A stretch of DNA of 33,242 nucleotides from a virus. The position numbers and the translations under genes are program-made. The stretch lies in IMG/VR virus record IMGVR_UViG_3300044614_000029, positions 1 to 33,242 of that record, one strand, 5' to 3'. Shown here one piece after another: positions 16,652 through 23,087 of this stretch. The notes below the pieces were generated by a model. It worked only from the letters and a program-made list of their open reading frames with translations, was not told the origin of the DNA and searched no databases. The first letter of the stretch is position 1. Each line of letters starts with the position of its first letter.

Positions 16652-17103
16652 TATTGGAGCCTCATGCCGGGTGTCAGTTCAGCTGTCGTAATGCCCAGCT
16701 CCGGCGTTAGACGTTCTTGCGACAGCAACGCTCGACGGCCACCACGGGTGCGAGCCTTCAATGCAGATGCCTCAGACTGCGCTGCCTTGCGACGCTCTTC
16801 GTCAGCGGCGGCCTGCACTTCCTTGGCCTTCTTCTCCATCTCGAGCTTGTTCTCTTGGTACTGGAGCTGCTGCGCTTGGAATTGCTCACGCGCTTGCGCT
16901 GCTTGCTGCTCGAGTGACGCGCCCTGCTTGGCGTACTCAGCGGTTTGCCTGCTTAATTCCAAACGCATTGCAGCGGCATCGGATGCCTGTTGCTTCAAAG
17001 CCTCTGCTTGCTGACGCTCTGCAGATCGGCGTGCCTTGCTGGCTTCGTTTGCTTGGTAAACGCTACCGGCAAAGATTGCTGCGGCTAGCCACGGAAAAGC
17101 CAT
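16651..17103 (-). CDS. Membrane- or head-associated coiled-coil protein (150 aa), unknown
   Basis: An N-terminal hydrophobic segment (FPWLAAAIFAGSVY) is followed by about 100 residues of Ala/Gln/Glu-rich coiled coil and by a short tail with TRGGRRALLSQERLTPELG. The motif GRRALLS in such short proteins recurs in podovirus head regions. The start has a good ribosome-binding site (AGGGGG, 6 bases upstream) and lies below a plausible promoter (17134-17161), so it may head the portal-capsid transcription unit. Function not known. Confidence 0.55.
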   Translation of the reverse strand: MAFPWLAAAIFAGSVYQANEASKARRSAERQQAEALKQQASDAAAMRLELSRQTAEYAKQGASLEQQAAQAREQFQAQQLQYQENKLEMEKKAKEVQAAADEERRKAAQSEASALKARTRGGRRALLSQERLTPELGITTAELTPGMRLQ

Positions 17104-17133
17104 GATTGCCCCCTATTTACAAAATCACCGTTG

Positions 17134-17161
17134 ATTCTATTGGTTTTGCAGCAGGTTGCAA
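17134..17161 (-). promoter_or_regulatory. Sigma70-like promoter candidate before the head genes
   Basis: On the minus strand TTGCAA (17156-17161) is followed after 16 bases by TAGAAT (17134-17139). It lies in the 84-bp gap after the large terminase gene, one of the few gaps in the late block. The -35 matches the consensus at four of six positions and the -10 at five of six. Confidence 0.4.
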
Positions 17162-17187
17162 TAGTAAAGCTATACGGCAGATATACC

Positions 17188-18741
17188 TTACGCAAAAATA
17201 TCAAAGTCCATCTTGGCTACCGTCATGCCTGGCGCTTTGCCACCCAAGTTATGCGCCCTTGTCATGCGGTTATATTCGCCGCCACCGAGCATTAGGTAGC
17301 CGAATGAGTCGCCAATGTGTGAGTGTTCGTTCTTGTTCGGCGCATCTCGGAACCGTTCCTGGCCTGCACCGACTGCAACGCGCTTGAAGTGGTAGCCACC
17401 TGCCAGAGCCTTTCTCAGCAGCTTGCAGGAGCGGTTGACGATAAGACCTGGCTTGCCATCGATTAGCCGCTGCATAGGCGCTGCAGAGGATTCTCGGCGT
17501 ACCTTGAAGTCGTTGCTGGCAGTGGGTTGAGCCTTTAGCCCCAGTGTGCGCAGGAAATCAAACGCTGTCACCTCATAGATGGCATCACGCGCCATACCGG
17601 CAGGGTCGCCCCAGATCATCACCTGGTGCTGTGGGTATCGCGCATTGAGCTCGGCTAGCAGTTGCATACCGAATCGCTCCAGACCCATGTCAAATGTCAC
17701 GATTTCATGGTGGATCACCCAGCGGCCATTGGGTAAACGCTGGCCAATGGTGGCAGCTGGGGTCAATCCGAAGTCGAGTCCGACCTGAATCGGCACATCA
17801 AGCGACAGATCGGTTTCACCCGACATGGTGGAATCGTCATATTCAGGCCAAACGGGTCGGCCCTCTTGGACGTAGGTGTACAGACCGCCTGCGTAGCACT
17901 TGATCCAATCCAAGTTTTTACCCAGCAGCATCTGCTGGTAGTAGCCGCCGGGCAGGTTGTTGACGTTCTCGGCCTTTGGGTTGACCTTCCACCACTTGCC
18001 AGCAGCGAATATATGGTCGTTGGCCTCGGGATTGTCGGGCAGTTGGTCAGGATCTACCTCGATCACGCCACCAGGCTGCTGCCAAAACTTCCAAGCATAC
18101 TGGCCGGTCATCTTTTCCTTGACGGCCATCTTGTGCCACCAGTGATCGTCGTCTGTTGGGTTGGTATCCATCCAGATACCGTGCCATGTGGCACCGCCAT
18201 CGCGCTTGGTTGGGTAGCGTCCGACCCGGTGGGTCAGGCCATCGATCACCGCCTTGGGCAGCTCTCGCGCTTCGTTGACCCACGCGCCAGTGAGCTCAAG
18301 CGACAGCAGCTTTCTAACGTCTTTTGGCTGGTCTAGCGCCAAGAAAATGACTTCCATATCGATGCCTGCGGCCTCACCGCGGGCTGGCAGCCGGATATGG
18401 TGGGTGATTGGTGGGGTGTGCATCATCGGCCCGAAGGTCGATTCGGGGAACAAGTCGAGCCAGGTCTTGATGGTGGTGGTTTTCAGCATTGGGTAGCTGT
18501 TTCGCACCACCGCCCAGCGCGAATATCGGATGTTATCAATCGGGCTTGGCTTTTGTTGAATCGCCTTCTTGAAGATCTTGGCCGCGCAGCCGTAGCTTTT
18601 GCCGGAGCCCACCGGCCCCATCACGCCCTGGACGAAGGCGTTGCTCTGGAAGAAGTCGTAGATCACCGGGCTCTCGCTGAAGTCGAACCTCAGACCCTCG
18701 CTCGACACCGTCTTGCTGGACTGCTCTTTCGTTTTTGACAC
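17188..18741 (-). CDS. terL: Terminase large subunit (517 aa)
   Basis: The ATPase half carries a Walker A-like GPVGSGKS (residues 42-49), a segment FLALDQPKDVRKLLSLELTG leading to WVNEARE (154-160) at the Walker B/catalytic Glu position, and a following MDTNP (191-195) coupling motif. The nuclease half begins with VGLDFGLTPAATIGQ (320-334), where D323 fits the first RNase-H-like metal ligand, and continues with IWGDPAGMARD. The length is usual. It is the motor that cuts concatemers and pumps DNA through the portal. It lies 18 bases downstream of the small-subunit gene. Confidence 0.95.
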   Translation of the reverse strand: MSKTKEQSSKTVSSEGLRFDFSESPVIYDFFQSNAFVQGVMGPVGSGKSYGCAAKIFKKAIQQKPSPIDNIRYSRWAVVRNSYPMLKTTTIKTWLDLFPESTFGPMMHTPPITHHIRLPARGEAAGIDMEVIFLALDQPKDVRKLLSLELTGAWVNEARELPKAVIDGLTHRVGRYPTKRDGGATWHGIWMDTNPTDDDHWWHKMAVKEKMTGQYAWKFWQQPGGVIEVDPDQLPDNPEANDHIFAAGKWWKVNPKAENVNNLPGGYYQQMLLGKNLDWIKCYAGGLYTYVQEGRPVWPEYDDSTMSGETDLSLDVPIQVGLDFGLTPAATIGQRLPNGRWVIHHEIVTFDMGLERFGMQLLAELNARYPQHQVMIWGDPAGMARDAIYEVTAFDFLRTLGLKAQPTASNDFKVRRESSAAPMQRLIDGKPGLIVNRSCKLLRKALAGGYHFKRVAVGAGQERFRDAPNKNEHSHIGDSFGYLMLGGGEYNRMTRAHNLGGKAPGMTVAKMDFDIFA

Positions 18742-18759
18742 GTTTCCTCCAAAGACTCA

Positions 18760-19176
18760 TTATTGGCCAGACGTTGGCGCGACCACGTTGACATCAATCA
18801 CGCTAGGCTTGTCGTTCTCGTCCGGGTTGTCCAGCAGGCCACTCGCCTTGGCCAGCAGCCGCAAGACACCGACCTTATCGTACAGCTCGATGTCCAAGAA
18901 ACTGTTGCCTTCCTTGTCAGTTCTGACCGATACCTTCTTGATCGCCTGCAAAGCGTGTTCAGGGATCTGGTGCGCAGCCTTGACCTTGACCTGGCCGTCC
19001 TCATCCCAGGTCATGATGTCCGTGATCTTGGTGTTGGCCATGCACAGCAAAGCGTAACTGACCGCTTCTCGGTTCTGGATCAGGGTGTTTGAGCGCTCCA
19101 ACCGACGCTGGATTGAGCGAGTACCACCCCAGTTGGTCAGGGGCGGTACTACGTTGGATTGTTTCTTAGCTGGCAT
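18760..19176 (-). CDS. terS: Terminase small subunit (138 aa)
   Basis: This protein lies immediately upstream of the large subunit. The N-terminal half contains ALLCMANTKITDIMTWDEDG, and the second half KVKAAHQIPEHALQAIKKVS, then ELYDKVGVLRLLAKASGLL. This order of a helical part, a two-strand part and a 'lhDKv-AL-lLak-lGL' helix is that of a common phage small-terminase family. It would recognise packaging DNA and regulate the motor. It overlaps the stop of the SSB-like gene by one base. Confidence 0.85.
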   Translation of the reverse strand: MPAKKQSNVVPPLTNWGGTRSIQRRLERSNTLIQNREAVSYALLCMANTKITDIMTWDEDGQVKVKAAHQIPEHALQAIKKVSVRTDKEGNSFLDIELYDKVGVLRLLAKASGLLDNPDENDKPSVIDVNVVAPTSGQ

Positions 19177-19448
19177 CAGAAGGGTATCTCTTCGTCAGCC
19201 TGCGGCTGAAAGCCATTGCCCTTGGCCTGGTTGTGCGTAGACAAAGGCGGCGCACCAATCGACTTCACCTTGCCAATCTTGATCTTGAAGTACTGCTCAC
19301 CCGCCTTAGTCGTAGCAGGATTCAAGTCAAGGTAATGCACCGTGCCATCCGGCAACATCACGTCACCACGGTAGGCAGCGTGCCAATCCTCCTTCTTTTC
19401 CTTGTTGATAAACGCACTGCCAAAGTTCGGCTTATGTTCCCATCCCAT
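19176..19448 (-). CDS. Small SSB-like / DUF736-like protein with acidic C-terminal tip (90 aa)
   Basis: A short beta-rich domain (GSAFINKEKKEDWHAAYRGD, then LPDGTVHYLDLNPATTKAGE and YFKIKIGKVKSIG) is followed by a Gln/Asn-rich linker and the final residues DEEIPF (85-90). The tip is nearly identical to the DDDIPF tail by which bacterial SSB recruits partner enzymes. The domain pattern resembles DUF736-type small OB-like proteins. A single-strand DNA-binding role in replication or recombination is the likeliest reading, but DNA binding cannot be shown from the sequence. A good ribosome-binding site (AGGAG) supports the start. It opens the late leftward block, just below a terminator. Confidence 0.65.
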   Translation of the reverse strand: MGWEHKPNFGSAFINKEKKEDWHAAYRGDVMLPDGTVHYLDLNPATTKAGEQYFKIKIGKVKSIGAPPLSTHNQAKGNGFQPQADEEIPF

Positions 19449-19472
19449 GTTGTTAATCTCCTAAGTTGTTGC

Positions 19473-19499
19473 AAAAAACCCACCAGACAAAAAAGTGGG
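19473..19499 (-). terminator. Intrinsic terminator candidate before the SSB-like gene
   Basis: On the minus strand CCCAC (19495-19499) pairs with GTGGG (19479-19483) across an 11-base loop, and TTTTTT follows directly (19473-19478). It lies 25 bases upstream of the SSB-like start. The stem is only 5 bp, so termination could be partial and the hairpin could also influence translation. Confidence 0.5.
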
Positions 19500-19799
19500 G
19501 AAAAATTGTGGGGAACCCCCGCTAGCGCTCATGACGGGGGAGGGGGCAAGGGGTGCCTTTTTGACAACGTACCATGCCATCCTGATAACGCAATCGATCC
19601 TGCAGCCAGGTTGTGCTGGCATCGCTTCAACGCAGACACGTCGTTACCCCCCCTGCCTTCCGGACACGTCAAAACACCATACGTTCGTTTGGTCTTTGGA
19701 CACTTTGGATTACAGCCCCTTAGAGCCGTTTGCCATGCGTACCCATGTCTGCCTATTACCTGCACCCTGATCGCGCCTTGTAGGTACCTTAGATCGCGT
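19500..19799. other. Intergenic region between replication and late blocks
   Basis: About 300 bp without a convincing gene. It contains a G/C-rich inverted repeat (CCCCC...GGGGG, about 19516-19541), a doubled CTTTGGA (spacing 9) near 19695, and two GACACGTC copies (about 19634 and 19663). A plus-strand promoter-like pair lies at 19561-19589. A 93-codon minus-strand frame crosses it, but it lacks a ribosome-binding site and has an implausible composition. Confidence 0.5.
19561..19589 (+). promoter_or_regulatory. Promoter-like element directed antisense to the replication gene
   Basis: TTGACA (19561-19566), a spacer of exactly 17 bases, then GATAAC (19584-19589). The -35 is perfect and the -10 matches at four of six positions. 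Transcription from it would run rightward into the replication gene as antisense RNA. No gene on the plus strand explains it, so chance is possible. Confidence 0.3.
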
Positions 19800-20765
19800 T
19801 TAAATGCCATGCCGCGCTGTCAGCTCATCCGATTGAAGCATGATCAGGTCGTTGGCCAGCATCGCGCCATCGGTCGGCAAGGGCAAACCTTCAGCTGCAT
19901 AGCGATCTGACAACTTATCCATTAGCGTTTCCAGTTCTGCAACTGTTGTTTCATTTGCAATGTGTTGAATTGATTCTTGGTTGCTTAAAACATTAAAACC
20001 TTTATTTAAAAATAACCTTAATACTTTATCTATACTTATGTTTTCTGTGTTTAACGCAACCTCTGGATGTAGCCGATCATGTTGCCTATGAGCGGAGTTA
20101 TCCACAGGTCTAGGTTGCCTATGTGTTGCCTCTTCATTGGCAACCTCTGGTGGTAGCGTATTGACTGCTTTTGCTTTCTTCTTTGCTATCTGTTCTTTCA
20201 TCTTAGCAACCGTGACTGTGTCTCCTGACTTTGGCATTTGGTACTCCCTTGGTGGTTGTTGAACTGGCTTAATTACTCCGTTGATCATGTCGTGGATGCG
20301 CTTCAATCCTTCTGGATCTGGTGTCATGTCCTGCATCTGTTTCTCCTTCATTAGCGGTGTCCTAGTGTCTTCAATGCGGCTGGTGACTGCCACAGCTGTC
20401 TCAGCGTCAATGCTCTTATCGAAGATCAGCCGGATGCTGTTTGACCTCTCGCCTCGCCAGCCCTTGCTGATTACTTCCAGGTAACCAGCCTTGACTAGCT
20501 TGCCGACTTGCCGGGTGATTGCCTGCCTGCTGACTCCCAGGTCTTGAGCTAGCCTAGCTTGCCCGACCCAAGTGATCCCAGCTCGGTTGCAGTAGCTGGC
20601 CACCAGCAACAGCGTGCGCAACATGCCCTCGGTCAATGTCTTATCCGTGGCTGCTCGGATCGGCACCACAACCAGCTTGCGCTGGTCTGGCATTGGTTCC
20701 TTCTCGCGGATCTTAGGCTTCTTGGGCAACGCGAACTGCACCACGTTATCAGGCATTGGAGTCAT
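19800..20765 (-). CDS. Replication initiation protein, lambda O-like organisation (321 aa)
   Basis: The N-terminal 110 residues contain a winged-helix DNA-binding domain: LLVASYCNRAGITWVGQARL leads into an HTH (LAQDLGVSRQAITRQVGKLV, about residues 69-88) and a wing (GYLEVISKGWRGERSNSIRL). This fold is usual in phage and plasmid initiators. The central part is Lys/Pro-rich linker; the C-terminal 70 residues (NISIDKVLRLFLNKGFNVLS...) are helical and could contact a helicase or loader. The DNA for the linker contains a perfect DnaA box, repeats and an AT-rich tract, so the gene appears to carry its own origin, as lambda O does. There is no polymerase or helicase gene in the genome, so the protein probably recruits the host replisome. 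The start overlaps the stop of the upstream gene by four bases. Confidence 0.75.
   Translation of the reverse strand: MTPMPDNVVQFALPKKPKIREKEPMPDQRKLVVVPIRAATDKTLTEGMLRTLLLVASYCNRAGITWVGQARLAQDLGVSRQAITRQVGKLVKAGYLEVISKGWRGERSNSIRLIFDKSIDAETAVAVTSRIEDTRTPLMKEKQMQDMTPDPEGLKRIHDMINGVIKPVQQPPREYQMPKSGDTVTVAKMKEQIAKKKAKAVNTLPPEVANEEATHRQPRPVDNSAHRQHDRLHPEVALNTENISIDKVLRLFLNKGFNVLSNQESIQHIANETTVAELETLMDKLSDRYAAEGLPLPTDGAMLANDLIMLQSDELTARHGI
19981..20160. other. Putative replication origin inside the initiator gene
   Basis: An AT-rich tract at about 19981-20050 lies next to a cluster of signals. There is a perfect DnaA box TTATCCACA at 20098-20106. Two direct copies of GCAACCTCTGG lie at 20056-20066 and 20140-20150, 84 bp apart (eight helical turns). 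GTTGCCTATG occurs at 20081-20090 and 20114-20123, a further GTTGCC at 20125-20130, and its inverse GGCAAC at 20139-20144. The arrangement of iterons, DnaA box and unwinding region in the linker-coding part of an initiator gene mirrors lambda ori. Confidence 0.6.
20098..20106 (+). promoter_or_regulatory. DnaA box
   Basis: TTATCCACA matches the strict E. coli R1-type DnaA box exactly. It sits between the two GTTGCCTATG repeats and beside an AT-rich tract in the initiator gene, so chance is less likely than for an isolated match. Confidence 0.6.
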
Positions 20766-21451
20766 GCCACCCTTTCCAACAGGCTAGCTTGAAGCGGTGC
20801 CTGCTGCCAATGTGGTCGGCATTGAATCGAATCCCACTGATCAGCCATCTGCCTTACCGGCACGCCCCGGTTGTGATTGCGAGCAATGTCGGTGCTGTCC
20901 ACGCTGGCAAACGGATAGCCAAAGCGGGTGGCAGCCATACCTCGCAGCATGTGCAACCAAGTCGGCACTCGGCCTGTCTTGCAGATCACGTTCATGGCCT
21001 CGGTCATCCGGCGGTGCCAGCTGCTTGAGCCGACCACCGCATACTGAGCTGACGATCCAATGCAGACCCGCTGCCAGCTGTCGCAAAGCCGCTGCAGCCG
21101 GTCAATTGACTCATGCATGTGCCAGACCGGCGCACCACGCTGACCATGCGGCCATTGATCAAGCAAGGCATCGTTGTCGAACTCGTCGCCAACAATTACA
21201 TCAGGGATGACTGCCCAGCTGGTCGGATAGTCCAGCCACTGTTCGCACCAACCATAAAACCCAGCCCAATCTGTCTGCTTGCCCGAGCGCCATGCCGAGA
21301 ATGCGCCGTTGTCTAGCATCACGCCTTGGCCATGTTTGTGGCACCAATCCACATCATCAGGCCGGTAGTGCGACACGCAAAAGAAACGACCCGCCAGCTG
21401 CTGCAGGACAGTCCTGGGCGTGATTGGCGTGCCGTGGTAATGGATCGTCAT
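20762..21451 (-). CDS. Transglycosylase-like TIM-barrel protein candidate (DpdA/TGT-like motifs, 229 aa)
   Basis: This is a member of a phage protein type that I do not know with an assigned function. Its motifs line up in order with the tRNA-guanine transglycosylase barrel: LDNGAF (46-51) for the DSGGF base-binding loop, VIPDVIVG (81-88) for the next Asp strand, VCIGSS (129-134) for the Gly-rich base loop, LHMLRG (166-171), and DSTDIARN (185-192) for the catalytic Asp strand of the D-(x)n-R-AR type. TGT relatives called DpdA insert 7-deazaguanine into phage or host DNA. No zinc-site cysteine cluster is evident, unlike in tRNA enzymes, and the protein is shorter. DNA base exchange is therefore an inference. 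The start overlaps the upstream gene and the stop overlaps the initiator start. Confidence 0.45.
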   Translation of the reverse strand: MTIHYHGTPITPRTVLQQLAGRFFCVSHYRPDDVDWCHKHGQGVMLDNGAFSAWRSGKQTDWAGFYGWCEQWLDYPTSWAVIPDVIVGDEFDNDALLDQWPHGQRGAPVWHMHESIDRLQRLCDSWQRVCIGSSAQYAVVGSSSWHRRMTEAMNVICKTGRVPTWLHMLRGMAATRFGYPFASVDSTDIARNHNRGVPVRQMADQWDSIQCRPHWQQAPLQASLLERVA

Positions 21452-21696
21452 AGATCGCCCCTGACGGTTTCTACGTCCACGCCATGATGGTGAGCTCGCA
21501 GAAACTGTCTTGTGTTCGGGAACTGATGCGCCAAGTGGTCGGCCATCTTCTCGTGGAATTCACACTCCCAAAGTTCGCAGGCGATGACAATCTTCTCGAC
21601 GTAGATCATCTGCTCCGAATGGATCTCGAGCTCATAGAAAACCTGCTTGTTGTTGTTCGGGCAACGCACCGCGAACTTGTGCGTATAAATATTCAT
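21448..21696 (-). CDS. Small protein (82 aa), unknown
   Basis: An N-terminal beta-like stretch (YTHKFAVRCPNNNKQVFYEL) is followed by a helix and a His-rich segment (EFHEKMADHLAHQFPNTRQF, then RAHHHGVD). It has two central Cys residues, but no metal site is evident. ATGA overlaps at both ends place it in a coupled operon of small early proteins. No family recognised. Confidence 0.5.
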   Translation of the reverse strand: MNIYTHKFAVRCPNNNKQVFYELEIHSEQMIYVEKIVIACELWECEFHEKMADHLAHQFPNTRQFLRAHHHGVDVETVRGDL

Positions 21697-21800
21697 TCAT
21701 CCCCCTCGCCTGCAATCAGCGCAACCCAAATAACCATGCCAGCCAATCCAATCAAGCCGCCGATGGTCATCAGCAGCACGCCAAAGAATGCGATAGCCAT
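21693..21800 (-). CDS. One-helix membrane peptide (35 aa)
   Basis: The frame encodes a small protein that is almost one long transmembrane helix (AFFGVLLMTIGGLIGLAGMV...), ending AGEGDE. The start overlaps the stop of the zinc-ribbon gene as TAATG and its stop overlaps the next start as ATGA. A longer start exists upstream at 21902 but would lie wholly within the zinc-ribbon gene, so the short start is preferred. Phages often carry such early membrane peptides; the target is unknown. Confidence 0.55.
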   Translation of the reverse strand: MAIAFFGVLLMTIGGLIGLAGMVIWVALIAGEGDE

Positions 21801-22000
21801 TACCGCCACCGCAGCTGACCTGCCAGCTTCCTGACATGCGCCTCTGGCGTGATCTGGCCGCTGTGGTTGCGATACGGGCTCTCTGAGCGCCTTTCCACAC
21901 ACGGCTTACAGATCCACCGCGCTGTGTTCTTCCCGCGCCTGTAGATCCCGCCAGCCTCTTCCCTGGTGCATTGGCAGCTGGTGCAGAACTTGGTATTCAT
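21800..22000 (-). CDS. Small zinc-ribbon protein (66 aa)
   Basis: Four cysteines in two pairs (FCTSCQC at residues 5-11 and WICKPCVERR at about 29-38) make a treble-clef or zinc-ribbon knuckle; the remainder is basic. The start overlaps the HTH gene stop by four bases. Such proteins in early operons often contact RNA polymerase or nucleic acid, but no specific role can be given. Confidence 0.6.
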   Translation of the reverse strand: MNTKFCTSCQCTREEAGGIYRRGKNTARWICKPCVERRSESPYRNHSGQITPEAHVRKLAGQLRWR

Positions 22001-22209
22001 ATCAACCCCTTGATCCGCTTGATCTCCCAGCCGGTCGCGTCGTGGATCTTTAAGATCCGCTCCGCTGTGACACCCATCTTGCCGTTTCTTATCTTGCTGA
22101 CATACGCCTGCGGCCAGCCTAGCTTGACAGCCAGGTGCGCGTCGTTGCGAGCTCGGAGCTCAGTAATCAGTGTGTCCAGCAGCCGGTGGTCATTTCTTGG
22201 TTTTTGCAT
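21997..22209 (-). CDS. XRE-type helix-turn-helix regulator (70 aa)
   Basis: The compact five-helix pattern of Cro/CI-like domains is present: LITELRARNDAHLAVKLGWP as helices 1-2, QAYVSKIRNGKMGVTAERIL as the recognition helix and following helix. With only 70 residues it has no dimerisation or effector domain, so it is Cro-like in size. It is in the middle of the early leftward operon, not next to the control region. Its operator is not known; the repeats at 24650-24810 are candidates. Confidence 0.7.
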   Translation of the reverse strand: MQKPRNDHRLLDTLITELRARNDAHLAVKLGWPQAYVSKIRNGKMGVTAERILKIHDATGWEIKRIKGLI

Positions 22210-22471
22210 TCTTATATCTCCTCAACATTTCATTTCGCAGCTTGGTCTTGCCCTCAATGCCGCGCCGCTCTTCGACACTAAGTAAATATTGCATCTTGGT
22301 AACCTTCGGCTTCCTCGCTTTGTCCGGCAGCTTCAGAGCCCACCGCACTTCGCACTCGAAGCGCCAGGCTTCGCTGTGCGTGCAGAACTCAACGCCGTCC
22401 ACCAGCACAGTGCGAGGCTTCCAGTGCGGCCTGTCACAGTGCTGGCAATGCTCATAACCTGCGGCCACCAT
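22190..22471 (-). CDS. Conserved small phage protein with CxxC (93 aa)
   Basis: CQHCDRPHW (9-17) is followed by VLVDGVEFCTHSEAWRFECE and a basic helical C-terminus (IEGKTKLRNEMLRRYKNAKT). The segment 'VdGVe-CthSEaWR-eCE' recurs in short early phage proteins of unknown role. The cysteines could bind zinc. Its 3' end overlaps the HTH gene by 20 bases. A ribosome-binding site (GAGG) precedes the start. Confidence 0.6.
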   Translation of the reverse strand: MVAAGYEHCQHCDRPHWKPRTVLVDGVEFCTHSEAWRFECEVRWALKLPDKARKPKVTKMQYLLSVEERRGIEGKTKLRNEMLRRYKNAKTKK

Positions 22472-22561
22472 GCCGCCTCAGATACCGCCTCGTCTGCCGA
22501 ATTGCAGCAATAATGCCTAGCCCTGAATAACGCCAAACCCGAAACGCTCGCCAAAGTCGGA

Positions 22562-22762
22562 TCATTTGACGCGCCTCACCTTGTTTGCCTTCGCAGCCTT
22601 GGCCTGCTCACGCTGGATGCGCTTGAACTTCGCGGCTAAGTCCATCGCTGTGCCTGCTGGCTTGTATTTGAAATTTGGGTTCCACACACTCGGCGTGTCA
22701 TCCGGCTTCTTTTCTTTCTTTGGCGGCATCGTGTCATCAGCCAGCTTCAGCTTCGTTTGCAT
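22562..22762 (-). CDS. Small basic protein (66 aa), unknown
   Basis: Lys-rich, with an N-terminal LADDTMPPKKEKKPDD stretch, a central WNPNFKYKPAGTAMDLAAKF and a basic tail. A shorter start at the second Met (MPPKKEKK) is possible. It overlaps the nuclease 3' end by 26 bases. No family recognised. Confidence 0.45.
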   Translation of the reverse strand: MQTKLKLADDTMPPKKEKKPDDTPSVWNPNFKYKPAGTAMDLAAKFKRIQREQAKAAKANKVRRVK

Positions 22763-23087
22763 TGTTTCCCTCCAACTGATCTCGCATCATAGGTATAAAG
22801 TCATCCAGTAAAAGGCAGACGCGCCAGGGTTGGCCGTTGCGCCGGTAGACTACCACCGGCACCTCGTGCGGCTGCGCACAGGCCTCGACCTGTTGCGACC
22901 AGGCATCAATCTGCAACCGCTCTTGCCGCTTAACCTCAAGCCTAAAGTGCTGGATCGTGATGTCGTCCGCACCATCTCTGGCCTGCCCCAGGTTGCGCTT
23001 GACCACGAACCCGAGCTCATCGGTCAGCAGCTTGGCCAGCTCACGCTCGCCAGCCGCACCCTTGTTCCGCTTGCCGCGACCGTTCAT
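22737..23087 (-). CDS. PD-(D/E)XK nuclease, Holliday-junction-resolvase-like (116 aa)
   Basis: The chosen start overlaps the methyltransferase stop (ATGA); a start 12 codons upstream would overlap more. The fold signature is complete: KGAAGERELAKLL (9-21) with the helix-1 Glu (E14), GADDI (39-43) with a metal-binding Asp, and RLEVKRQ (49-55) giving the E-x-K motif, followed by a helix with AWSQQVEA. The size and the motif pattern fit small Hjc-like resolvases or related VRR-like nucleases of phage. Resolution of branched replication or recombination DNA is the probable job beside the YqaJ/RecT module. Confidence 0.65.
   Translation of the reverse strand: MNGRGKRNKGAAGERELAKLLTDELGFVVKRNLGQARDGADDITIQHFRLEVKRQERLQIDAWSQQVEACAQPHEVPVVVYRRNGQPWRVCLLLDDFIPMMRDQLEGNNANEAEAG

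Noticed and set aside
19529-19810. A 93-codon minus-strand frame in the gap after the initiator gene
   Set aside because: No ribosome-binding site, mixed Cys/Pro-rich composition without a pattern, and it runs through repeat and promoter-like elements; probably chance.
21801-21902. N-terminal extension of the one-helix membrane peptide
   Set aside because: It would overlap the zinc-ribbon gene in full; the TAATG-coupled start at 21800 is simpler.
22333-22554. 73-codon minus-strand frame overlapping the CxxC protein
   Set aside because: No pattern or ribosome-binding site, and mostly a shadow of the better supported gene at 22190-22471.
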